A stretch of DNA of 64,000 nt from Lachnospiraceae bacterium. Lineage in GTDB: Bacteria; Bacillota; Clostridia; Lachnospirales; Lachnospiraceae. Numbering within the stretch: the first letter of the stretch is position 1; every line of letters starts with the position of its first letter. The position numbers were made by a program, and so were the translations under genes. Below, piece after piece: positions 53,839 through 62,339 of the stretch. Under the pieces are notes generated by a model. The model searched no databases. It saw only the letters and a list, made by a program, of their open reading frames with translations, and was not told the origin of the DNA. The DNA lies in the NCBI GenBank assembly GCA_022845895.1, contig AP025573.1, forward strand, positions 3,630,501 through 3,694,500, in the 5' to 3' direction.

Positions 53839-53867
53839 AGCGTATCTGCCTTATTGGCAGATACGCT
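53839..53867 (-). terminator. Perfect stem-loop after the peptide gene
   Basis: AGCGTATCTGCC (53839-53850) and GGCAGATACGCT (53856-53867) pair over 12 bp around a 5-base loop, 15 bases after the peptide stop. No U-run follows, so it may act as a partial terminator or RNA stabiliser that raises the peptide level above that of the next genes, as in many bacteriocin operons. Confidence 0.7.
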
Positions 53868-53882
53868 CTAAATCCTGTTATC

Positions 53883-54149
53883 TTAGCAGCAGCCTAAATA
53901 CTTTGTTTTTGTATCATTCTGATACTTTACTTTGTTATTATTCTCCACACATTTTCTTTTCCAGTATTCTTTTTGTCTGTATCCTCTTAATCCCAGACCT
54001 GGACCACAGCAAAGATTAGAAGTGCAGTATGGTTTCCCCACTGAGCTTATGTACCAATTACCACATCCGGCAGCCGATACCGGCAGACTTGTCCCCAATA
54101 CTGTTACTCCTACTAATGCTGCTGCAATTAATCCTTTTGTTTTCTTCAT
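53883..54149 (-). CDS. Exported seven-cysteine small peptide (bacteriocin-like, undescribed to me)
   Basis: An 88-residue precursor. Residues 1-27 are a classic Sec signal (MKKTKGLIAAALVGVTVLGTSLPVSAA). The mature part of about 61 residues has Cys 29, 42, 47, 48, 67, 87 and 88, with many Lys/Arg/Tyr/Asn; it ends GCC. Start follows a purine-rich GGAAGG site. It belongs to no family I can name; the N-terminal CGNW and C-terminal CC could hold disulfides, assisted by the thioredoxin-like neighbour. An odd Cys count suggests one free thiol, a dimer, or a covalent partner. Confidence 0.8.
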   Translation of the reverse strand: MKKTKGLIAAALVGVTVLGTSLPVSAAGCGNWYISSVGKPYCTSNLCCGPGLGLRGYRQKEYWKRKCVENNNKVKYQNDTKTKYLGCC

Positions 54150-54242
54150 ACTCTTCCTTCCTTTCCTTTATTTTCAGGCTATGTATTTTCTCCCCCCTTT
54201 CAATAGCCCTATTACTTATGAAATTAATGACATTAAACGTTA

Positions 54243-55081
54243 TTAATTATCATTCATCAAAATGCTTTTCAATTGCTGTACGCCTGTCTCACCAATTAAT
54301 TTATGACCACTTTCTTTATCTATTAATAAAAAGCTTGGATACCAGTCAATATCAAAAATTGATAAGTATATATTATCAATATCTACTTCTTCCTCTTCAC
54401 CATATGAACCACTGTCAAATATTTTTGTAATTTCATACTTTTTCATTAATTCATCATCGTTAAATATGACATTGTCAGCAGCATCACAGTCCTGACATCC
54501 TTTTAGTGCAAAATAAATCAGCTCCTGCTTTGAAGTTTTATTTTTTTCCTGAAAGTATTGACAGACATTATTTCTGACAGTCTCTTTAGATACACCATCT
54601 AACTGATTTAACTTATCTGCAATGTTTTCCATTTCTGTACTTACAAAAATCACCTTGTTATCAGGATTAACGATCAGGGCAGTCGGCGTCATTGTAGATA
54701 TTCTATCTATACCCAGCTTGTAATTACTATCTTCTTCTATTTTATTTTGTTTTAATATACTTTCATCAGCAATCTTGTCCTCCCAGACAATAGATACATC
54801 TAAATACTGTGAATAAAATTTTTCAAATTTCTCCACAGTTTCCAATTGTCTTTTGCAAGTACCACAGGCAGAACTCATAACAAAAACCAGACGAAATTTG
54901 TCCTTAGCTGTCAAATATTCTTCTTCATTGTTAGCATCCAATAACCGGATTTTAGAAAAGTCATCTCCATACTTGATTATTAACTCTTTGGATTCCTGCC
55001 TGATATCTCCCCCGATTTGCACCCTGCACATGTTAAGCTGAACATTAAGACTATACATATAATACTAATAACTCTTTTCAT
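54243..55081 (-). CDS. Thioredoxin-like lipoprotein with two CxxC motifs, frameshifted near its signal peptide
   Basis: The frame from 55058 to 54243 encodes two thioredoxin-like units: SSACGTCKRQLETVEKF near residue 65 and ALKGCQDCDAADNVIF near residue 188, each followed by TPTALIV or YPSFLLI, the cis-Pro region. The frame has no signal sequence. ATG 55081, with AGGGGG upstream, starts MKRVISIICIVLMFSLTCAGCKS, a lipoprotein signal, in another frame that stops soon after. The two frames join if a GGGGG run at 55009-55013 gained one base. So the gene is split here: a sequencing error, a true lesion or a phase-variable switch. Role is likely disulfide handling of the adjacent Cys-rich peptide. 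Confidence 0.8.
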
Positions 55082-55191
55082 TTATTTCCCCCTGTTCCTG
55101 CCCGATTTTCTTTATTGTACATTATAAGCCAATATCTGCTTTAATTCCCGGCTTATTAATTTACATAGAAAGCTTCATGTTGATTTTTTAC

Positions 55192-55220
55192 ATAATATTA
55201 CAAGCATTGTTTTATTGCAA
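55192..55220 (-). promoter_or_regulatory. Probable promoter of the Cys-rich peptide cluster
   Basis: Minus strand TTGCAA (55215-55220), 17 bases, TATTAT (55192-55197). Two direct repeats (ATGCTTGYAATA, 17 bases apart) overlap it and could bind an activator. A second TATAAT lies closer to the gene (near 55125) but has no -35. The rest of 55082-55380 has no gene that I see. Confidence 0.5.
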
Positions 55221-55273
55221 GCATGTGTACTCGAAATGCTGTATTATGTCTACAATCCCTTAAACAACAAAAA

Positions 55274-55312
55274 ATCAGGACTGGAATCCATTGAAAGAAA
55301 ACCAATCCTGAT
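55274..55312 (-). terminator. Terminator of the feo operon
   Basis: ATCAGGATTGG pairs with CCAGTCCTGAT (one G-U) around a 17-base loop, followed on the minus strand by TTTTTT. It lies about 70 bases after the last feo gene. Confidence 0.8.
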
Positions 55313-55380
55313 CTATCAAACAGAAGAATAGTCTGTCTATTAAACATCTCGCTATTTTAGTAACGCCTCTTCCTTCCTAA

Positions 55381-55563
55381 TTACTTCGTCTCGTCCATCG
55401 ACTTCATACCACAGCTATGGGCACAGCCGCTGCAGCCACATCCGCAGGAACCACCCGCCTTTTTCTTCTTCCACATGCTCCGTACGATCAGGACAATGAT
55501 TCCAAGTACGACAAGCCCTACTGCTCCTGTTGATAAAACACTGCTGATTGCTGCTAATGCCAT
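55381..55563 (-). CDS. FeoB-associated Cys-rich membrane protein
   Basis: A 60-residue protein with one membrane helix (TGAVGLVVLGIIVLIVRSMW), a basic anchor and a Cys-rich tail (GGSCGCGCSGCAHSCGMK), the pattern of the small proteins encoded after feoB in many Firmicutes (FeoC-like in place, not in sequence). The Cys cluster probably binds metal at the inner membrane face. ATG 55563 follows AAGGAG; the frame to 55605 overlaps feoB. Confidence 0.9.
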   Translation of the reverse strand: MALAAISSVLSTGAVGLVVLGIIVLIVRSMWKKKKAGGSCGCGCSGCAHSCGMKSMDETK

Positions 55564-55582
55564 AATATCTCCTTCTTTCTGC

Positions 55583-57772
55583 TTATGCTTTTGCCCTGCG
55601 GGCATTTATGCTGGATATGTTCACCTTCCGCGAAGCGCTCTCCTTATACGGTCTGAACAAAAGATACAGGAATCCAACCAGTACGATAATGGCTGCAACT
55701 GTGCCGATTCCGAATCCGCCTCCCGTAAAGAGGCTTCCGAACTGGAACACGCACAGAGATACAGCATAAGCAAGTATCGTCTGGTATCCGATTGCAAACC
55801 AGAACCATCTGGCATTATTCATCTCCCGCTTGATAGCGCCCATAGCAGCGAAGCAAGGTGCACACAGAAGGTTGAACACGAGGAACGAATATGCCGCGAC
55901 AGCGGTCATGCTGGCTGCAAGCGTTCCCCATACTTCTGCACCGTCTTCTGCCACTTCTGCAAAGCCGTATAGAATACCGAAGGTTCCCACGACATTTTCT
56001 TTCGCCACGAGTCCTGTAATCGCTGCAACTGCCGACTTCCAGTCTCCCCATCCAAGAGGTACGAACAGCCAGGCAAGGCCACGTCCGATGCTGGCAAGCA
56101 AGCCGTCGCTTAAGTCTTCTACCATTCCAAAATGCCCGTCTACAAATCCAAAGCTGGATGTAAACCATATGAAGACAGTGGACAGCAGGATAATCGTTCC
56201 CGCTTTTTTGATAAAGGACCATCCGCGCTCCCACATGCTCCTGAGCACATTTCCCACAGTAGGCATATGGTATGCCGGAAGCTCCATAACGAATGGCGCC
56301 GGGTCTCCGGCAAACATCTTTGTCTTCTTCAATATGATGCCCGAGCATATGATAGCTGCAATTCCTACGAAATAAGCACTTGGCGCAACCCAGGAAGCTC
56401 CGCCGAACAGGGCGCCTGCGATGAGCGCTATGATTGGAAGCTTCGCTCCGCATGGGATAAATGTAGTAGTCATAATCGTCATCTTCCGGTCACGGTCGTT
56501 TTCAATCGTCCTTGACGCCATGATGCCAGGCACTCCGCATCCGGTACCGATAAGCATTGGTATGAACGACTTCCCTGAAAGGCCGAACTTGCGGAATATT
56601 CTGTCCATGATAAACGCGACCCTCGCCATGTATCCGCATGCCTCAAGAAATGCAAGGAATATGAAAAGTACGAGCATCTGCGGCACAAATCCAAGAACCG
56701 CCCCTACACCTGCTATGATACCATCCAGGATAAGACTCTGCAACCACGGAGCACAATTGATGGCATTCAGCCCGTTTTCAACGACAACAGGTATGCCCGG
56801 CACATCTATCAGCCCGAACAGCTTCCATCCTTCGCCAAATACACCATCATTCGCCCAATCAGTCGCCCATGTCCCTACCGTAGACACCGATACATAATAT
56901 ACAAGCCACATGACGACTGCAAATATAGGCAGCGCAAGCCATCTGTTTGTCACGACGCGGTCTATCTTATCCGATGTAGACAGCTTCTCCTTGTTCGCTT
57001 TTGTAAGGCTTTCTCCTATGATGGACGTTATGTAATTATACCGCTCGTTTGTGATGATGCTTTCAGAATCATCATCCATATCTTTCTCTGCCTTTTCAAT
57101 AATAGAAGATATGTCTGGCACATGCTTCATCTGCTCTGCAATCTTGTCATCGCGCTCAAACAGCTTCACTGCATAGAATCGTTTCTGCTCTTCTGGAATG
57201 TCACCGCCCAGCATCGTCTCGATTTCATCCAAGTAGGCTTCTACTTCCTGGGAAAATTCATGTACCGGCATTGCCGCCTGCCTGCTCTGTGCCGCTTTTA
57301 CCGCTTTCCCGGCGGCTTCCTCGATACCTTCGCCCTTCAGCGCAGAGATTGCCACGACCGCACAGCCGAGCTTTTCTCCCAGTTTTCTTGTGTCGATGGC
57401 ATCGCCTGACTTTTTAACCACATCCATCATGTTGACTGCCATTATAACAGGGATTCCAAGCTCCATGAGCTGTGTCGTCAGATACAGGTTACGCTCCAGG
57501 TTCGTCCCATCCACGATATTCAGAATCGCATCGGGGCGCTCTGTAATCAGGTAGTTTCTCGCAACCACCTCCTCGAGCGTATATGGTGACAGGGAGTAGA
57601 TTCCCGGCAAGTCCATTATGACTACTTCTTTATTGCTCTTAAGCTTGCCTTCCTTCTTCTCAACCGTAACCCCCGGCCAGTTACCTACGAACTGGTTCGA
57701 GCCGGTCAGTCCATTAAACAACGTCGTCTTGCCACTGTTTGGATTTCCGGCAAGTGCTATCTTGATTCCCAT
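55583..57772 (-). CDS. feoB: Ferrous iron transporter FeoB
   Basis: Fe2+ import across the cytoplasmic membrane. 729 residues: an N-terminal G domain with GNPNSGKTTLFN (residue 8), switch TVEKKEG, DLPGIYSL and NMMD, a helical GDI region, then a membrane domain of about eight helices with the two Gate repeats and GTGCGVPGIMASR. Cys residues CGVPG and ACGYMARVAF are the conserved ones of the pore. Preceded by two FeoA genes and a Fur-like gene on a transcript with a Fur box. Confidence 0.97.
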   Translation of the reverse strand: MGIKIALAGNPNSGKTTLFNGLTGSNQFVGNWPGVTVEKKEGKLKSNKEVVIMDLPGIYSLSPYTLEEVVARNYLITERPDAILNIVDGTNLERNLYLTTQLMELGIPVIMAVNMMDVVKKSGDAIDTRKLGEKLGCAVVAISALKGEGIEEAAGKAVKAAQSRQAAMPVHEFSQEVEAYLDEIETMLGGDIPEEQKRFYAVKLFERDDKIAEQMKHVPDISSIIEKAEKDMDDDSESIITNERYNYITSIIGESLTKANKEKLSTSDKIDRVVTNRWLALPIFAVVMWLVYYVSVSTVGTWATDWANDGVFGEGWKLFGLIDVPGIPVVVENGLNAINCAPWLQSLILDGIIAGVGAVLGFVPQMLVLFIFLAFLEACGYMARVAFIMDRIFRKFGLSGKSFIPMLIGTGCGVPGIMASRTIENDRDRKMTIMTTTFIPCGAKLPIIALIAGALFGGASWVAPSAYFVGIAAIICSGIILKKTKMFAGDPAPFVMELPAYHMPTVGNVLRSMWERGWSFIKKAGTIILLSTVFIWFTSSFGFVDGHFGMVEDLSDGLLASIGRGLAWLFVPLGWGDWKSAVAAITGLVAKENVVGTFGILYGFAEVAEDGAEVWGTLAASMTAVAAYSFLVFNLLCAPCFAAMGAIKREMNNARWFWFAIGYQTILAYAVSLCVFQFGSLFTGGGFGIGTVAAIIVLVGFLYLLFRPYKESASRKVNISSINARRAKA

Positions 57773-57819
57773 CTCTATTCCTCCTGCTATGTCTTATTCG
57801 CTAATCGCTCTTCTTCCTG

Positions 57820-58041
57820 TTAGTTTACCTCTATCATCTCTGCATCCGCTTTACGCAGCGACAGTTCATACCCTCGGACGGTAACTTCAACCGGATCGCC
57901 CAGGGGAGCTACTTTTCTGACGTACACTTCCGTCCCTTTCGTGATTCCCATGTCCATAATACGTCTTTTAACCGCTCCTTCACCGTGGAGCTTTACTACC
58001 GAGACCTTCTGATTACATCCGATACTTCTCAATGTGCGCAT
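57820..58041 (-). CDS. feoA: FeoA-family protein
   Basis: A 73-residue SH3-like protein (MDMGITKGTEVYVRKVAPLGDPVEVTVRGYELSLRKADAEMIEV), the normal length for FeoA, which binds FeoB and aids iron uptake. It starts behind AGGAGG and precedes feoB by 47 bases. With the next gene it forms a FeoA pair, common in Clostridia. Confidence 0.93.
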   Translation of the reverse strand: MRTLRSIGCNQKVSVVKLHGEGAVKRRIMDMGITKGTEVYVRKVAPLGDPVEVTVRGYELSLRKADAEMIEVN

Positions 58042-58055
58042 TCCCTTCGTTCCTC

Positions 58056-58268
58056 CTAAACCATAATCTTATTTGCTATTCCCTTGCTGACTGCAACTCT
58101 GGACTCCTTAACCTGGACGATTATATTGCCTCCGTTTACCGATACGATCTTCACTTCTTCACCAGTTACGAATCCCAGGCTTTCCAGGAACTTCCTCACC
58201 TCATTCTGGCCTCCCACACGTTTGATAGACGCAGTCTCACCTGACCCAAGCATTGTCAGTGGCATCAT
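58056..58268 (-). CDS. feoA: FeoA-family protein, second copy
   Basis: A 70-residue SH3-like protein (SIKRVGGQNEVRKFLESLGFVTGEEVKIVSVNGGNIIVQVKESRVAVSKGIANKIMV). Two adjacent ATG codons (58268 and 58265) follow AAGGAG; either may be used. It lies 21 bases after the Fur-like stop and 14 bases before the other FeoA gene. The two copies are only distantly alike, suggesting different contacts with FeoB. Confidence 0.9.
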   Translation of the reverse strand: MMPLTMLGSGETASIKRVGGQNEVRKFLESLGFVTGEEVKIVSVNGGNIIVQVKESRVAVSKGIANKIMV

Positions 58269-58289
58269 AATCACTCCTTTCCATCCACA

Positions 58290-58532
58290 TTATATCTGTA
58301 CCGCCATCTCTTTCCTGACCAGTTCCATATCCTCAAGGAGCTGTACAGTACGGTATACAGTTGCAATGCCAAGTCTTTTGTCTATCTGCTTTGCGGCATA
58401 ATAGATTTCCTTGCAGGAAGAATGTTCATTGCTCAATATCACTTCCAGCAGCATCTTTCTCTGGCTCGTAATCCGATATCCATTCTCTTTCAGACGTTTC
58501 ATTATCTCCTGCAGACGTTCTTCCTGACTCAT
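58290..58532 (-). CDS. Half-length Fur-like protein (DNA-binding domain only)
   Basis: An 80-residue protein that matches the Fur winged helix (RLKENGYRITSQRKMLLEVILSNEHSSCKEIYYAAKQIDKRLGIATVYRTVQLLEDMELV) and then ends. The usual dimerisation domain with the HHH/E metal site and CxxC zinc site, about 60-70 residues, is missing. The next gene's ribosome site follows at once, so there is no hidden remnant. As first gene of the feo operon behind a Fur box it may be a metal-blind regulator or a competitor of the full Fur. Confidence 0.87.
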   Translation of the reverse strand: MSQEERLQEIMKRLKENGYRITSQRKMLLEVILSNEHSSCKEIYYAAKQIDKRLGIATVYRTVQLLEDMELVRKEMAVQI

Positions 58533-58554
58533 ATTATCACTCCGGCATTTTGTT

Positions 58555-58608
58555 GATATTGATTATCATTTACATTGGTATTATATTCCTTCTGAGAATC
58601 TTTGTCAA
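58555..58608 (-). promoter_or_regulatory. feo operon promoter with Fur box
   Basis: Consensus TTGACA (58603-58608), 17 bases, TATAAT (58580-58585) on the minus strand. The 19-mer at 58555-58573 (minus strand GTAAATGATAATCAATATC) matches the classic GATAATGATAATCATTATC in 16 positions and sits at the transcription start, so bound Fur would block it. Confidence 0.88.
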
Positions 58609-58669
58609 CAACATATTTGATAACATTTATCAATAGCGTGCATAATCTTTTTAGTATATAGGCAAAAAA

Positions 58670-58691
58670 AGAAGGTGCCTGTGCACCTTCT
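58670..58691 (-). terminator. Terminator of rpoBC
   Basis: AGAAGGTGC pairs perfectly with GCACCTTCT around ACAG, followed by TTTTTT on the minus strand, ten bases after the rpoC stop. It closes the rpoB-rpoC transcript. Confidence 0.9.
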
Positions 58692-58701
58692 TATTCCTGT
58701 T

Positions 58702-61700
58702 CTATTCTTCTGCTTCGACGAATTCTTCCGCTTCTTCCGGCTCTTCATCGAACATAAGCTCATCATCTAAGGACAGTTCTGTATCCAGACGTACATCACG
58801 GTATTTCCTCATACCTGTACCGGCCGGGATATGCTTGCCGATAATGACATTTTCCTTCAGGCCGATAAGTGGATCGACCTTGCCCTTGATAGCCGCTTCC
58901 GTGAGGACCTTCGTCGTCTCCTGGAAGGACGCCGCCGACAGGAAGGAGTTGGTGGCAAGAGATGCCTTTGTGATACCGAGCATAATCTGCTCCCCTGTTG
59001 CCGGCTCTTTGCCTTCTTCCGCAAGCTTTTCATTCACATCTTCAAAATCAAGGATATCAACCGTCGTTCCTGGCAGGAATTCGGCATCTCCCGCCTCTTC
59101 GATGCGGACTTTCTTGAGCATCTGGCGTACGATGACTTCGATATGCTTGTCGTTGATTTCAACGCCCTGCAGACGGTATACCCGCTGTACTTCCTGTATC
59201 ATGTAATCCTGGACGGCTCGCAGGCCTTTTATCTTAAGGATATCATGAGGATTGACGCTACCTTCCGTCAGTTCATCTCCCGCCTCAAGCTCTGCTCCGT
59301 CCTGTATCTTGATTCTGGAGCCGTAAGGGATAAGATATGCCTTTGATTCGCCCGTCTCGTTATTCGTTACGATAATCTCACGTTTCTTCTTCGTGTCATT
59401 GATAGCAGCTGTTCCTGCAAATTCCGTAATGATAGCAAGCCCCTTCGGCTTTCTTGCCTCGAAAAGCTCCTCCACACGCGGAAGTCCCTGCGTGATATCA
59501 TCACCGGCCACACCACCTGTATGGAAGGTACGCATCGTAAGCTGTGTACCAGGCTCACCGATAGACTGGGCGGCGATGATGCCTACCGCCTCACCGACCT
59601 GTACCGGCTCTCCTGTCGCCATGTTTGCCCCATAGCACTTCGCACACACACCGCTGTGTGATTTACATGTGAGAATTGTACGAATCTTAATCTTCTTGAG
59701 TTCTCCGCCCTTCTCATCAACACCTCTTTTGATAATGAGCTCTGCCCTCTTCGGCGTCACCATATGGTTCGCCTTCACAAGTATATTACCGTCTTTGTCT
59801 ACGATGTTCTCGCAGAGGTAACGTCCTGTGATACGCTCCTGGAGGCTTTCAATCTCTTCATTCCCGTCCATGAATGCTTTTACATACATGCCCGGAATCT
59901 CAGCACCCTTCTTCGCACAGTCGACCTCATGGATGATGAGCTCCTGCGACACGTCGACAAGACGCCTTGTCAGGTAGCCGGAGTCCGCCGTACGCAGAGC
60001 CGTATCTGACAGACCTTTACGTGCACCGTGTGCTGACATGAAGTATTCCAGTACGTCAAGACCTTCACGGAAGTTTGACTTGATAGGCAGCTCGATCGTA
60101 CGTCCTGTCGTATCCGCCATAAGACCACGCATGCCAGCAAGCTGCTTGATCTGCTTATCGGAGCCACGGGCTCCGGAGTCTGCCATCATGAAGATATTGT
60201 TATATTTGTCAAGCCCGGACAGCAGCGCCTCGGTCAGAGAATCATCCGTCGCTTTCCACGTCTCTACGACTTCCTTGTAACGCTCTTCTTCTGTTATAAG
60301 GCCGCGCTTGTAGTTCTTCGTAATCTTATCCACCGTATCCTGTGCCTGCTGGATCATCTCCGGTTTCTGCGGAGGCACGGTCATGTCAGAGATAGATACT
60401 GTCATTGCCGCTCTTGTAGAATATTTGTAGCCGGTAGACTTGATGGCATCCAGCACTTCCGCCGTGGCTGTAGCGCCATGTGTGTTGATGACCTTCTCAA
60501 GTATCTGTTTCAGCTGTTTCTTTCCTACATGGAAGTCTACTTCAAGCAGAAGTTCATTTTCTTCTGTCTCACGGTCAACAAAGCCAAGATCCTGAGGAAT
60601 GATCTCATTAAAGATAAACCGGCCGAGGGTAGACTCAATCGTCTCTGTCTTAACCTCTCCGCCCGGCAGAGCCTTCGACATGCGGACTTTGATGCGTGAG
60701 TGAAGCGTGATAGCATTATTTTCATAGGCGAGTATCGCCTCGTTTACGCTCTTGAATACCTTGCCTTCTCCCTTTGCCCCAGGCCTTTCCTGGGTCAGGT
60801 AGTAGATGCCGAGTACCATATCCTGCGAAGGAACGGCAACCGGTCCCCCGTCAGACGGTTTCAGCAGGTTGTTCGGTGACAGGAGGAGGAACCGGCATTC
60901 TGCCTGAGCCTCCACCGAGAGCGGAAGATGGACCGCCATCTGGTCGCCGTCGAAGTCGGCATTGTATGCAGTACATACCAAAGGATGAAGCTTGATAGCC
61001 TTACCTTCTACAAGAATCGGCTCGAATGCCTGTATGCCAAGTCTGTGCAGCGTAGGGGCACGGTTCAGCATGACCGGATGCTCTTTGATGACATCTTCCA
61101 GTACATCCCATACTTCCGGCTGCAGCCTCTCCACCATTTTCTTCGCATTTTTGATATTGTGCGCCGTACCGTTCTGTACAAGCTCCTTCATTACAAAAGG
61201 CTTGAACAGTTCTATCGCCATCTCTTTGGGCAGCCCGCACTGGTATATCTTAAGTTCAGGTCCCACGACGATAACAGAACGTCCTGAATAATCGACACGC
61301 TTGCCAAGCAGGTTCTGACGGAAACGTCCCGACTTTCCTTTCAGCATATCGGATAGCGACTTCAGCGCCCTGTTGCCCGGTCCAGTGACCGGACGCCCGC
61401 GGCGTCCATTGTCGATAAGCGCGTCTACCGCTTCTTGCAGCATCCTCTTTTCATTTCTAACGATAATGTCCGGAGCGCCAAGTTCAAGGAGCCGTTTCAG
61501 GCGGTTGTTCCTGTTGATAATCCTTCTGTAAAGGTCATTTAAGTCAGATGTGGCAAACCGTCCGCCGTCCAGCTGTACCATAGGACGAAGATCCGGCGGA
61601 ATCACCGGTATCGCGGTCATAATCATCCACTCCGGCTTATTTCCGGATTCACGGAATGCCTCTACTACTTCCAGACGCTTCACAATTCTGGCCCGCTTCT

Positions 61701-62325
61701 GTCCGGTAGCCCCTTCAAGCCCCGCCTGAAGCTCTTCATATTCTTTGTCGAGGTCTATGGATTCCAGAAGCTCTTTGATTGCCTCTGCTCCCATGCCTAC
61801 CCGGAAAGCACTTCCCCAGGACTCCCTCGCCTCCTGATATTCCTGCTCAGACAGCACCTGCTTATACTGCAGGTCGGTCTCTCCTTTGTCGAGCACGATA
61901 TAAGATGCAAAATACAACACCTTCTCCAGCGTTCTCGGAGACAGGTCGAGGATGAGACCCATACGGCTCGGAATACCTTTAAAATACCAGATGTGTGACA
62001 CAGGGGCAGCAAGCGCGATATGGCCCATACGCTCACGGCGCACGCTTGCCTTTGTAACCTCAACACCACACCTGTCACATACAACTCCTTTGTAACGAAT
62101 CTTCTTATATTTGCCACAGTGGCATTCCCAGTCTTTACTAGGTCCGAAGATCTTCTCACAGAAAAGTCCGTCTTTTTCTGGTTTCAGTGTTCTATAGTTA
62201 ATGGTCTCAGGCTTTGTCACTTCTCCTCTGGACCAGTCTAATATCTTATCAGGTGATGCCAGACCGATTTTGATAGCATCGAAAGTCATTGGCTGATATG
62301 ATTGTTCATTACTGTTTATAGGCAT
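58702..62325 (-). CDS. rpoC: RNA polymerase beta' subunit
   Basis: 1207 residues, the usual Firmicutes size. Zinc-binding [23 protein letters not shown] is near residue 70, the active-site [12 protein letters not shown] near residue 453, the bridge-helix/trigger-loop region ([38 protein letters not shown]) downstream, and a very acidic C-terminal tail. It starts 14 bases after rpoB. Unlike the usual clostridial order it is followed by its own terminator and the feo operon, not rpsL. Confidence 0.99.
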   Translation of the reverse strand: MPINSNEQSYQPMTFDAIKIGLASPDKILDWSRGEVTKPETINYRTLKPEKDGLFCEKIFGPSKDWECHCGKYKKIRYKGVVCDRCGVEVTKASVRRERMGHIALAAPVSHIWYFKGIPSRMGLILDLSPRTLEKVLYFASYIVLDKGETDLQYKQVLSEQEYQEARESWGSAFRVGMGAEAIKELLESIDLDKEYEELQAGLEGATGQKRARIVKRLEVVEAFRESGNKPEWMIMTAIPVIPPDLRPMVQLDGGRFATSDLNDLYRRIINRNNRLKRLLELGAPDIIVRNEKRMLQEAVDALIDNGRRGRPVTGPGNRALKSLSDMLKGKSGRFRQNLLGKRVDYSGRSVIVVGPELKIYQCGLPKEMAIELFKPFVMKELVQNGTAHNIKNAKKMVERLQPEVWDVLEDVIKEHPVMLNRAPTLHRLGIQAFEPILVEGKAIKLHPLVCTAYNADFDGDQMAVHLPLSVEAQAECRFLLLSPNNLLKPSDGGPVAVPSQDMVLGIYYLTQERPGAKGEGKVFKSVNEAILAYENNAITLHSRIKVRMSKALPGGEVKTETIESTLGRFIFNEIIPQDLGFVDRETEENELLLEVDFHVGKKQLKQILEKVINTHGATATAEVLDAIKSTGYKYSTRAAMTVSISDMTVPPQKPEMIQQAQDTVDKITKNYKRGLITEEERYKEVVETWKATDDSLTEALLSGLDKYNNIFMMADSGARGSDKQIKQLAGMRGLMADTTGRTIELPIKSNFREGLDVLEYFMSAHGARKGLSDTALRTADSGYLTRRLVDVSQELIIHEVDCAKKGAEIPGMYVKAFMDGNEEIESLQERITGRYLCENIVDKDGNILVKANHMVTPKRAELIIKRGVDEKGGELKKIKIRTILTCKSHSGVCAKCYGANMATGEPVQVGEAVGIIAAQSIGEPGTQLTMRTFHTGGVAGDDITQGLPRVEELFEARKPKGLAIITEFAGTAAINDTKKKREIIVTNNETGESKAYLIPYGSRIKIQDGAELEAGDELTEGSVNPHDILKIKGLRAVQDYMIQEVQRVYRLQGVEINDKHIEVIVRQMLKKVRIEEAGDAEFLPGTTVDILDFEDVNEKLAEEGKEPATGEQIMLGITKASLATNSFLSAASFQETTKVLTEAAIKGKVDPLIGLKENVIIGKHIPAGTGMRKYRDVRLDTELSLDDELMFDEEPEEAEEFVEAEE

Positions 62326-62339
62326 ACAGGCACCCCTTC

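Noticed and set aside
53883..54149. Calling the small peptide a lactococcin-972-type bacteriocin
   Set aside because: It has a Sec signal and an ABC neighbour like that family, but the mature sequence is Cys-rich and lacks the characteristic Ser/His/Tyr pattern, and the permeases are FtsX-type and not the single large immunity protein.
55196..55224. Direct repeats ATGCTTGYAATA as a definite regulator site
   Set aside because: They overlap an AT-rich promoter and there are only two; kept as a note in the promoter entry.
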